The notes under the pieces: model-generated
Told to the model about the DNA's origin: nothing
What the model saw: only the letters and a program-made list of their open reading frames with translations
Database searches by the model: none
Translations under genes and position numbers: made by a program
Shown: positions 1 to 8,024 of the stretch, piece after piece
Layout of the letters: each line of letters opens with the position of its first letter
Numbering within the stretch: the stretch's first letter is position 1
Assembly (NCBI GenBank): GCA_003451595.1
Contig: DMDA01000085.1
Span: 2,111 to 41,057 of the forward strand
Length of the DNA: 38,947 nucleotides
Source of the DNA: Chloroflexota bacterium
GTDB lineage: Bacteria; Chloroflexota; Anaerolineae; Caldilineales; Caldilineaceae
Direction: 5' to 3'

Positions 1-76
1 CATCTTGAGTCACAAGCCATGCAAGTGCAACAATCGTTGCGAACATGACTACAAATGCAGGTGATTTGGCGCGCAT
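1..76 (-). CDS. 5' end of an unidentified membrane or exported protein (cut by window edge)
   Basis: On the minus strand an AAAGGAG Shine-Dalgarno sequence lies seven bases upstream of an ATG at 76. The open frame that follows runs off the window and begins MRAKSPAFVVMFATIVALAW. That is a short basic start followed by a hydrophobic stretch, so it is probably a signal peptide or first membrane helix. It lies 59 bp downstream of the 246-aa hypothetical gene and on the same strand, so the two may be co-transcribed. Only about 25 codons are visible, so the product cannot be named. Confidence 0.6.
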   Translation of the reverse strand, partial: MRAKSPAFVVMFATIVALAWLVTQD

Positions 77-135
77 GGATCGTCTCCTTTCGCCTACGTA
101 CCTTTTGGCAAAGCGGGCGCGCCAGGAGGCGCGGT

Positions 136-876
136 TTATTCAGCCACAGGTGGCTGCTGCAGCATCGACCCGCCCAGCCGCAGCAGCGCCGCCCCGATCT
201 GACGCAGACAGCCGGGCAGATCAGCCCTGATCTGCAACTCGGAGAGTGGTAGAAACTCCCAGCGTTCTGCAATTGGCGCTGGACGCGACTCCTGCGTTGC
301 ATTTGCGTCTTGACAAGTGATGCCCAGATAGCCACCGCGCGCCCGCAGTGTAATGTCAATGGGGCGTTCACCAGCGAGACGATTCTTCAGTGGACGCAGA
401 TTATGCTCACGAAGCGCCGACCACAGTTGCTCAAAGGGATCATCGTTGCGAAAGAGTTCTTTGACATCTTGTGCTGCCAGGAGCTGCGCCAACGTGGTGT
501 GAATGAAGGTCAATCGGCGGAACGTTGTGGCGCGCACCGGGTGGGGTAGCCGTTCCAGCGGCCCAATGTCGATGCGATAATAGTAGTCGTCGGCGCGGGG
601 ATGATCGGCTTCATCGGGCAAGAGTTCGCGCCTGGTCATCAGCCGGTAGCGACGCGTCGGCGCCAGAAACGAGATTGTCTGCGCTTCGGGCTGTTGGCGA
701 AATGCTCCAGTCTGATAGAATGCCAGATAGTCGGCGCCAATCCGGCGCGGCGCCCGCCGCTGGGGAATTCGATACCAGCCTGCAACGCTTGCACGCGTCA
801 GGTCAACTTCGTTATTCAGAACGACGACCAACACCGTGCGCCGGCGCGCGTCGGCATCTGCATAGATTGCTGACAT
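136..876 (-). CDS. Conserved hypothetical protein, 246 aa
   Basis: The function is not recognised. The frame is open further upstream (to 951), but the ATG at 876 is chosen: it has a GAAAGG ribosome site at proper spacing and lies downstream of a good promoter. The protein starts MSAIYADADARRRTVLVVVL and is Arg- and Tyr-rich. It carries motifs such as GWYRIP, YLAFYQT, RYRLMTRRELLPDEADHPRADD and RRLTFIHTT. These resemble, from memory, a protein family seen in Chloroflexota and Cyanobacteria, in which a similar core may accompany nuclease-like domains. No nuclease motif is visible here. There is no signal peptide or membrane helix, so it is probably cytoplasmic. The last 60 residues (WEFLPLSELQIRADLPG onward) look like a separate small helical tail. 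Confidence 0.75.
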   Translation of the reverse strand: MSAIYADADARRRTVLVVVLNNEVDLTRASVAGWYRIPQRRAPRRIGADYLAFYQTGAFRQQPEAQTISFLAPTRRYRLMTRRELLPDEADHPRADDYYYRIDIGPLERLPHPVRATTFRRLTFIHTTLAQLLAAQDVKELFRNDDPFEQLWSALREHNLRPLKNRLAGERPIDITLRARGGYLGITCQDANATQESRPAPIAERWEFLPLSELQIRADLPGCLRQIGAALLRLGGSMLQQPPVAE

Positions 877-907
877 GGCCAACCTTTCAACAGGCAAGTT
901 GGCAGGC

Positions 908-936
908 ATTGTAGCATGTTGCAACAAGCTGCCCAA
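908..936 (-). promoter_or_regulatory. Predicted promoter of the 246-aa hypothetical gene
   Basis: Read on the minus strand, TTGGGC (936-931) is separated by 17 bp from TACAAT (913-908). A TG one base before the -10 makes it an extended -10. The predicted start lies about 25 bases before the ATG at 876, leaving room for the visible ribosome site. TACAAT recurs as the -10 of other promoters in this window. Confidence 0.5.
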
Positions 937-1030
937 GCAAGATCGAAGCATGCACCTTTCACATCATCGTGGCGCGTTTGCCATCGCTAGACAAGTGGCA
1001 AAAGCAGGAAATCGTCTGGAGTGATGGGCT

Positions 1031-2311
1031 ATGATCGTTTATCCGGTTCGTCGTTCGATAACGCCTTTTATGTGGTTTACAGCGGCTCTTTTGGGGTTGT
1101 ACGTCACGACATTGGCGTTCTTCTGGTGGTTTGCCCTTCCTACAAGTCTCGATTTCCAGATCATGGCGGCGCTGCTGGGCGTTGGGATCGCCGCCGTCGG
1201 TGTAACAGGCTTCGTCGCCTACCGCCTGCGCTACATCTACCGCATTCCACGCGTGGGCACAGTGGTGTTGGTCGGCTATCTGTTGGCTGCTGGCCTGATT
1301 TTGGTGATCATGTGGGGTGCGGCTAGTCTACTGTTTATCCACGCCTATGATGCACTGATTATTACGATCTTGATGTTGTTTGCCTCGGGGGTGGTTGTTT
1401 CCATTGGTTATATGCAGTCCGCCGCCATCACCGAAAAGCTCGCATCATTGACCGGGGCGGCTGAAGCACTGGCGATGGGGCGTTATCACGTGCGCGTCGA
1501 GATCGATGACAACGATGAACTGTCGCGACTGGCAGAAGTCTTCAATGCAATGGCAGCCAAACTTGAAGCAGCTGATCGCAAAGAACGCCAACTGGATCGA
1601 CTGCGCCGTGACTTGACCGCCTGGATCGGCTATGACCTGCGCGTGCCGCTGCTGTCGTCGCGCACAATGGTTGAAAGTATCGCTGAAGGGTTGGTCACCG
1701 ATCCGGAGATGCTCAATCGCTACTTGCGCATCGCCCGGCGCGACATCAACGCTCTTTCCGACCTGATCGACGATCTCTATGACCTGGCGCAACTGGATGT
1801 CACCGGCATCCGCCTTGAACGCACTCCCGCTCACATTGACGAACTGATCGAGATGACAGTCGATGCCTTGCGACACGCTGCCGAGCAGAAAAACATCACC
1901 CTGACCAGCCGCTGCGCCCCCAACATCCCGCCCATTCCCATCGACGTTCGCCAGATCAACCGCGTGCTCAATAACCTGGTGGGCGACGCCCTGCATCGTT
2001 TGCCCAAAGGCGGCAGTGTAAAGATCAACGCGTACCCAACCCGCAACGGCGCCCTGATCGAGATTACCGACACTTTTGAGGGACTGCGTCCAGAAGATGC
2101 CGACACTATCTTCAAACTCTTCTTTGGTGAGGAGGATGTGCGCAGCCAAACCAATGAAACCGTGCGTCTGCGTCTGGCATTAGCGGATGCCGTCGTCCGC
2201 GCCCATGGCAGCCAGATTCGTCCACAGCGCCTGGGCACGCAAGGGTTGCGCCTCGTCTTTGCCTTGACGCAGGATGGCGCCAACGTCGGCCCAGGCACGC
2301 GTGGCATGTAG
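1031..2311 (+). CDS. Membrane histidine-kinase-like protein without the phospho-acceptor His (probable pseudokinase)
   Basis: The 426-residue protein has about four hydrophobic segments in residues 10-130, a HAMP region (about 136-180, ending DELSRLAEVFNAMAAKLE), a HisKA-like helix pair (about 185-250) and a HATPase-like C-terminus. It would be a membrane two-component sensor, but the catalytic signatures are eroded. The H-box reads WIGYDLRVPL, with Tyr201 where the family has His (usual form SHDLRTPL). The N-box reads NLVGD, with Asp319 for the second Asn. The G1 box reads DTFEG (Gly to Phe349), and the G2 box GLGLA has become RLRLA. The frame is intact and the fold-defining residues persist, so it is not an ordinary decaying pseudogene. 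GGAG at 1018-1021 precedes the ATG. No response regulator lies next to it, so it may sense or scaffold without phosphotransfer. Confidence 0.85.
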   Translation: MIVYPVRRSITPFMWFTAALLGLYVTTLAFFWWFALPTSLDFQIMAALLGVGIAAVGVTGFVAYRLRYIYRIPRVGTVVLVGYLLAAGLILVIMWGAASLLFIHAYDALIITILMLFASGVVVSIGYMQSAAITEKLASLTGAAEALAMGRYHVRVEIDDNDELSRLAEVFNAMAAKLEAADRKERQLDRLRRDLTAWIGYDLRVPLLSSRTMVESIAEGLVTDPEMLNRYLRIARRDINALSDLIDDLYDLAQLDVTGIRLERTPAHIDELIEMTVDALRHAAEQKNITLTSRCAPNIPPIPIDVRQINRVLNNLVGDALHRLPKGGSVKINAYPTRNGALIEITDTFEGLRPEDADTIFKLFFGEEDVRSQTNETVRLRLALADAVVRAHGSQIRPQRLGTQGLRLVFALTQDGANVGPGTRGM

Positions 2312-2508
2312 AATAGCGCGCCTATCTTCGAACATCCCAACTTCACTCGGTCAAGTGTCCGATTCTCCCGATCGGCGATCAAGCTATAATCTCGTCATCA
2401 CCGCCCAGGTGAGCAGCCCGGTTGCTCAGCTACAGCCAGGATTCAGTCGAATCTGCTTGAAATATGCCTGTTCGGATTGTGCGACCCGCGCCCTCGAAAG
2501 GAATGGCG
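2312..2508 (+). promoter_or_regulatory. Intergenic region with possible -10 for the LTD surface protein
   Basis: This 197-bp gap separates the kinase-like gene from the LTD protein. A perfect TATAAT lies at 2385-2390, but no convincing -35 sits 16-18 bp upstream (best TTCTCC at 2363). The promoter call is therefore weak. GAAAGGA at 2496-2502 is the ribosome site that sets the downstream start. No terminator hairpin with a T-run is visible after the kinase-like gene. Confidence 0.25.
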
Positions 2509-5500
2509 ATGCGTTGCGATCCCTTGCCTCGCGCCCAGGCAAGCAGAGACATGCTTGCCAGATTCATCCGGTGCGGACTGGTGGTGGTCTGTTGGCTCAT
2601 TCTCGCTGCCATGACCTTTGTCCACGCCCGTCAGGTCAGTTTGCTGGCCGATGGTGCATCATGTACGGTCTGTATCAGCCAGGTGTATGGCGGCGGTGGG
2701 AACAACGGCGCACCTTATAACGCAGATTTCATTGAATTGTTCAATACCACCAGCGACATCGTTGATCTCGCAGGTTGGTCGGTCGAATACGCAGCCGCGA
2801 ATTCTACCAACTGGCAGCCAATCGCTCTGGACGGGCGCAGCCTCCAGCCCTACGCTTACCTCCTGATTGCCCTGGAGACAGGCAACGGTGAACCTCTTCC
2901 TGCTCCAGACCTCACGGCCAACATCGCCGTTGCCGCGTCAAGTGGCAAGGTGCGTCTACTCAACGCTGGCCGGATGATAGATTTGTTGGGCTACGGGAAT
3001 GCCAATGAGTTCGAAGAACAGGCAGCTCCGGGCCTATCCAATACAAAAAGTGCGCTGCGTAATGGCGGGGGCTGCATCGACAGCAACAACAACGCCGCCG
3101 ATTTCGTGGCAACGGCGCCGATTCCGCGCAACAGCGCCTCTCCGCAGAATGTCTGCGCACAGCCTACACCGATACCGACCGAAACACCGACACCGACCGA
3201 AACACCCACGCCCAGTCCTACTGCAACCGAAACGCCCACCGACACCCCTAGCCCTGCTCCGACGGAGACTCCCACCAATACGCTTGAACCGACATCAACC
3301 GACACACCGACGCCAAGTCCCACCCCGACCGAGAGCGCCACTAATACGCCTGAACCGACGTCCACCGACACCCCCAGCCCTGCCCCGACGGAGACTCCCA
3401 CCAATACGCTTGAACCGACATCAACCGACACACCGACGCCAAGTCCCACCCCGACCGAGAGCGCCACTAATACGCCTGAACCGACGTCCACCGACACCCC
3501 CAGCCCTACTCCGACTGAGAGCACCACTAACACGCCTGAACCGTTGCCCATCCCGACGGCAACAGCGACGCCTCTTCCAATCGAGGCCACCATGATCCGC
3601 CTGAGCGAGATCATGCCTGACCCAAGCGCTGTGCCAGACGCCATCGGTGAGTTCATCGAAGTGACCAATGCAGGTAGTATGCCTATCAATCTGCGCGGCT
3701 GGCGCCTGAGCAGTGGGACTCGCAGCCATACGATCAACGCTGACCTCTGGATCACACCAGGCGCCTATCGGGTGTTGACCCGAGGCGACGCAGTAGCGTT
3801 GGCTGCCTACGTCCAATCCGACTATCAATTTGCCTCACTTCAACTCGCCAACACTGACGGCGACGTGAAGCTCTTTGCTCCGGGGAGCATCCTGCCCATC
3901 GACGCGATCGCCTGGAGCGGCGCCGGCGACCTGCGTGTGCGCACAGGCGCCAGCTTCGAACGCACTGGCCTGGCGACCAACGACTGGAGTATCGCCACGC
4001 AGCCATGGCACACAGCACACGCTGATAAAGGCAGCCCGGGCCGCGCCTACGGTGGTGCGCCAACGCCGACGCCGACCGATGTATCGACGGCTACGTCTTT
4101 GCCACTGCCGTCTCTCACGGGAACGGAGACGCCAGTCGAGACACCATCACCGACGGCGACGGCCACCATCATGCCAACGGTTGGGCCGCCGCCACGCATT
4201 CGCCTTAGCGAGTTGATGGTCGATCCGCTGGCTGTGCCAGACAGTGTGGGCGAGTTTATCGAGGTGGCAAACGTTGACGCGCAGGCCGTCAATCTGCGCG
4301 GCTGGGTATTGAGCGATGGCAGCGGGCGCCGGCACGTCGTGGCGGCTGACCTGTGGCTTGACCCAGGCGCTGTGCGCGTCCTGACGCGCGGTGACGCCGT
4401 CGCACTTGCAGGCTACGCCCCCTCGGATTACCAGTACGCATTGCTCCAACTTGCCAACACCACAGGTAGCCTGGCGCTCTTTCTACCGGATGGCGTCACG
4501 CAGGTGGACGCCCTGGCCTGGGGTGATGGGACGGCGCTGCGTGTGCGTGCAGGGGCCAGCTTCGAGCGCAGCGCTCCAGATGGTGCAGAGTGGATCGTGG
4601 CCTCCATGCCATGGAGCACGCAGCATAGTGACAAGGGCAGCCCTGGCGTTGCGTTCACCACCCAGCTGCCGACGCCTACTCCCACTGCAATTGCAACGTC
4701 GCAAACGCCGCCGACTGCGACGCCGATCCTCTTGCCGACGCCCACGCCTACCGTTGGCCCGGCGCCACTGATCCGCTTCAGCGAAGTCATGGCAGACCCG
4801 CTTGCCGTCGCCGACAACATTGGCGAGTTCATCGAGCTGGCCAATCTCGATGTCCAGCCCGTCAATCTGCGCGGCTGGACCTTGGTCGACGGTGGTGGCC
4901 GCCGTCACATCATCGCCGCTGATCTCTGGCTCGCTCCGGGGGCGTTTGGCATCCTGACACGCGGCGATGCGGCCGCGCTGGCTGGTTATGTGCGCTCCGA
5001 CTATCAATTCACCACATTGCAGCTTGGCAACAATAGCGGTGGTCTTTCGCTCTATCCTCCTGGCGGCGCCGATGACGCACCTGTCGATGCATTGACGTGG
5101 GGGAATGGCGCGCCACTGGTGGTGCAGGCGGGCGCTAGTTTCGAACGCACTAACTTGCTCGCCGACGCCTGGACAATTGCTACGACGCCCTGGAGTTCCG
5201 CCCACACCGACAAAGGTTCACCCGGCGCAGCTTTTTCCGGTGGCGCATCACCCACGCCGACGCCTGCGCCAACCGTCACCGCCACGCCCACGCTTCCCGC
5301 CAGCTGGCAACCGCTCAATCAGGCCAGCGCCCTTCAGATTGATGAGGTGCACTTTGCCGGCAGCGATGGAGAGTTCGTGGCGCTGGTCAACCTCGGCGCT
5401 GATGCATTGTCGTTAGCCGGGTGGATGGTGGGTGACGCCGAGACTCCTGGCGATAGCGAAGGCATGCACCGCCTGCCGGACGATGTCACGCTGGCTAGTG

Positions 5501-7920
5501 GCGCCGTCTACGTGATCGCCCGTAATGCAGTTGCTTTCCGTCAGCGCTACGGAGGCATGCCTGACGCCGAGTGGGAGGCCAGCGACGCCAGCGTGCCCGA
5601 CCTGGCGTCTGCACCATCCTATGGTAGTGGCAAATTGGCGCTCAATGACAGTGGTGACGAGGTGGTGTTGATCGATCCGGCCGGGCGCCTGGCCGATGCT
5701 GTTGGCTACAAAGCTGCAGAGTACGCTGCGTTGACGTTGGCAGGACAGCTTGACCCACCTGCCGGCTTTTCCTTGCAGCGTGTGCCCGGTGCGGATTTCG
5801 CCACAGTGCGCGATGTGCGCCATCGCTTCCTGGCAGCGCCGCCAGACCCCTTCGAACGTTGTGGTCTCCCCTTACCGGCATGGCGGCAACCGATCCCGCT
5901 TGACACCGGATTTGTGGCGGCATGGGGCGTCCTGGGCGGCGTCACCAACTTCACCACCGGTTACACTGCCCCGCCCCATTACCTGGTGGCAGAGGCGGCG
6001 GCGCAAGGTCTTGATTACGTGGCGCTCGCTGATCAAACGCCGACGCAACCGCTGCGCGCTATGGAGGGCGTTACAGTGCTGACCGCCTGGCGTTGGCGCG
6101 AGGATGAAGATGAGGTCATCATCTACGATGCTTCCCAGCCGGCTGACCAGTCACACGCTGGCATGACGGCATACTTACAGAGCGCGGGCGTCCCCTGGCA
6201 GAACGTTGGGGCGCCAGGCGCTTTTCCTGCGGCGCCAATCCTGGCGGCCACCGGTAGCGCGCCGCCTGCCGATCTGACCGGGTGGTTTGCTGCCTGGCGC
6301 GCCAACGCCGCGCCCGCCATTCCTGCTGGCAATAGTAATCCTGACCTGCCGGGCGCGCCTCAGCTTGCCCCACGTTACACCGGATTGGCCGTCGTGAGCG
6401 CAGACGCCACCGGCATCCAGGAAGCCCTGCACGCACGACGCGGTTGGGTCGCAACCGCGCCGGGGTTCTGGATCACGATGCAAGCAGAACTGGGTGATGG
6501 GCAGCGCGCCTGGATGGGGCAGTGGCTGGCGCCCGCCAACCAGGTTACTTTGCACATCCACTACGGAGACCGGAGTGGTGAATTGGCCGGGCTGGCGCTC
6601 TGGCAGGATGGTCGCCTCTTGCGCCAGCTTGATATCCCACCCGCAGACGGGCGCTGGACAGTGACCATCCCGGCTGTTCCTGGCGCTATCCTTGCCGCTG
6701 TCGCCACACAATTCGACGGTGACTTTGCCGTGACTGCACCCCTCTTTGTGAGGCAGGCGTCGTCCGACGCGCCGGAAGTGCTGCTGCTCAACGAGGTGCT
6801 GCCTGCGCCCCGCAACGACTACAACGGCGATGGTGCAGTCGATAGCGACGATGAATATGTTGAACTCTACAATCCGGGGCGGCTGCCAATTCCGCTGGCA
6901 GGCTGGACATTGCTCGACGGCGATGACGCGGCAACTGCCCATCACATGACCTTTGGCGCCGGGCGTTTCCTGGGGGGCGGCGAGCGGCTCCTGCTGCTGC
7001 ACAAGGCGAATCGCCTCACCCTGCGCAACGATAGCGGCGTGGTGCGGTTGCTGGCCCCAGATGGCGCGGAGTTTGACCGCATTACCTGGGACGCCAGCCT
7101 GGCGCATGGGCGCAGCGTGGCGCGCATCCCCGACGGCGGCGCCTGGGTCTGGGGCGCTGACGCCACACCCGGCGCCGTGAATACGAACACCGGCGTCAAT
7201 GATTTTGCGCCCTGGCCTGCGCCACCGCCGCCACCGCCCTCGAACCATCCGCCGCCGCCTAACCCTGCCACCCTCGCCACCGCCGGCCAGACGGGTGGGC
7301 CACCTGGCTCGATCGCACAGGCCAAATTGGCTGGTCTGGGCGCATGGGTGGAATTCCGGGCGGTCGTCGTGGCGCCGCCGGGTCTCTTCAACAGCAGTAT
7401 CTATGTGGCCGATGTGACCGGGGATGGCGTGACCGCCGGGATCGGCGTCAACGTTTATCTGCGGCGCGGCGACTATCCGCTGCTGGAGGTTGGCGACCTG
7501 GTGCTGCTGCGCGGGCGGCTGGACTCCTTTCGGGGTGAGACCGAGCTGGTGCTGGACACGCCCGATCAGGTCTGGCGCATTGCTGGCGGTGCGGCGCTGC
7601 AGCCCTTGACTGTGAAGCCGAAGGAGGTCGGCGAGGCGCTGGAAGGGCGGCTTGTCACTCTGGATGGCGTTGTCACCGGTTGGCAGGGCGACAGCATCTT
7701 CCTGGGCGATCCCGATCACCCCGAGGTGGCGTCAGTACGCGTCACTATCCGCTCGACGTTGGGGTGGAAGCGCCCTTATGTGAGGCTAGGCGAGGTGTGG
7801 CGCGCAACTGGCGTCGTCAGCCAATTCGCCCGCGAAGCGCCGTGGAATGGCGGGTATCGCATTCTGGTGCGCTGGCAAACCGATCTGGCGAAGATTTCGC
7901 AGCCGGTCAGCGCACCATGA
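2509..7920 (+). CDS. Large exported protein with six lamin-tail-like (LTD) domains, degenerate PHP-like domain and C-terminal OB-fold
   Basis: The start at 2509 is chosen because GAAAGGA lies six bases upstream; an in-frame ATG at 2464 has no such site. It gives 1,803 residues. A signal peptide (hydrophobic core about residues 24-38) is followed by an LTD-like domain (about 55-175, FIELFNTT...LAGW), a Pro/Thr linker (about 220-360), and three closely related LTDs starting near 363, 564 and 755 (each IR.SE.M.DP...GEFIE...NLRGW). A fifth (about 942-1090) and a sixth LTD (about 1424-1560, with a DYNGDGAVDSDDE acidic loop) flank a PHP-like region (about 1125-1400) whose metal ligands are missing. 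After a poly-Pro linker comes an OB-fold-like end (about 1600-1720). There is no sorting signal or C-terminal membrane helix. LTDs occur in extracellular nucleases and surface proteins, but no nuclease catalytic domain is seen. A secreted or surface adhesive or scaffold role is inferred. Confidence 0.85.
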   Translation: MRCDPLPRAQASRDMLARFIRCGLVVVCWLILAAMTFVHARQVSLLADGASCTVCISQVYGGGGNNGAPYNADFIELFNTTSDIVDLAGWSVEYAAANSTNWQPIALDGRSLQPYAYLLIALETGNGEPLPAPDLTANIAVAASSGKVRLLNAGRMIDLLGYGNANEFEEQAAPGLSNTKSALRNGGGCIDSNNNAADFVATAPIPRNSASPQNVCAQPTPIPTETPTPTETPTPSPTATETPTDTPSPAPTETPTNTLEPTSTDTPTPSPTPTESATNTPEPTSTDTPSPAPTETPTNTLEPTSTDTPTPSPTPTESATNTPEPTSTDTPSPTPTESTTNTPEPLPIPTATATPLPIEATMIRLSEIMPDPSAVPDAIGEFIEVTNAGSMPINLRGWRLSSGTRSHTINADLWITPGAYRVLTRGDAVALAAYVQSDYQFASLQLANTDGDVKLFAPGSILPIDAIAWSGAGDLRVRTGASFERTGLATNDWSIATQPWHTAHADKGSPGRAYGGAPTPTPTDVSTATSLPLPSLTGTETPVETPSPTATATIMPTVGPPPRIRLSELMVDPLAVPDSVGEFIEVANVDAQAVNLRGWVLSDGSGRRHVVAADLWLDPGAVRVLTRGDAVALAGYAPSDYQYALLQLANTTGSLALFLPDGVTQVDALAWGDGTALRVRAGASFERSAPDGAEWIVASMPWSTQHSDKGSPGVAFTTQLPTPTPTAIATSQTPPTATPILLPTPTPTVGPAPLIRFSEVMADPLAVADNIGEFIELANLDVQPVNLRGWTLVDGGGRRHIIAADLWLAPGAFGILTRGDAAALAGYVRSDYQFTTLQLGNNSGGLSLYPPGGADDAPVDALTWGNGAPLVVQAGASFERTNLLADAWTIATTPWSSAHTDKGSPGAAFSGGASPTPTPAPTVTATPTLPASWQPLNQASALQIDEVHFAGSDGEFVALVNLGADALSLAGWMVGDAETPGDSEGMHRLPDDVTLASGAVYVIARNAVAFRQRYGGMPDAEWEASDASVPDLASAPSYGSGKLALNDSGDEVVLIDPAGRLADAVGYKAAEYAALTLAGQLDPPAGFSLQRVPGADFATVRDVRHRFLAAPPDPFERCGLPLPAWRQPIPLDTGFVAAWGVLGGVTNFTTGYTAPPHYLVAEAAAQGLDYVALADQTPTQPLRAMEGVTVLTAWRWREDEDEVIIYDASQPADQSHAGMTAYLQSAGVPWQNVGAPGAFPAAPILAATGSAPPADLTGWFAAWRANAAPAIPAGNSNPDLPGAPQLAPRYTGLAVVSADATGIQEALHARRGWVATAPGFWITMQAELGDGQRAWMGQWLAPANQVTLHIHYGDRSGELAGLALWQDGRLLRQLDIPPADGRWTVTIPAVPGAILAAVATQFDGDFAVTAPLFVRQASSDAPEVLLLNEVLPAPRNDYNGDGAVDSDDEYVELYNPGRLPIPLAGWTLLDGDDAATAHHMTFGAGRFLGGGERLLLLHKANRLTLRNDSGVVRLLAPDGAEFDRITWDASLAHGRSVARIPDGGAWVWGADATPGAVNTNTGVNDFAPWPAPPPPPPSNHPPPPNPATLATAGQTGGPPGSIAQAKLAGLGAWVEFRAVVVAPPGLFNSSIYVADVTGDGVTAGIGVNVYLRRGDYPLLEVGDLVLLRGRLDSFRGETELVLDTPDQVWRIAGGAALQPLTVKPKEVGEALEGRLVTLDGVVTGWQGDSIFLGDPDHPEVASVRVTIRSTLGWKRPYVRLGEVWRATGVVSQFAREAPWNGGYRILVRWQTDLAKISQPVSAP
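3238..3543 (+). repeat. 126-bp tandem duplication in the Pro/Thr linker
   Basis: Two adjacent 126-bp copies (3238-3363 and 3364-3489) differ at only two visible positions. A third partial copy (3490-3543) follows. Each full copy encodes 42 residues of a TDTPSP/PTETPT type stalk. Similar but more diverged Pro/Thr tracts link the later LTD domains. The near-identity points to recent slippage or unequal crossing-over that changes linker length without breaking the frame. Confidence 0.9.
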
Positions 7921-8024
7921 TGGCAGTCTGAGGGTGGAACGGTGGCAAGGGTCAGCCAGGGCGGAGGGATGAGCGAGTCGCGTCGTTCGTCGGTTGGTCA
8001 CCTGTGACCGTCAGGCTGGGCAGG

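Noticed and set aside
6175..7719. 514-aa minus-strand open frame inside the LTD surface-protein gene
   Set aside because: No recognisable domain or start signal; the plus-strand frame has a clear domain structure over the same bases.
7996..8009. GGTCA-CCTG-TGACC mini-hairpin between the convergent LTD and CapA genes as a terminator
   Set aside because: A five-bp stem with a four-base loop and no T-run is too weak to call.
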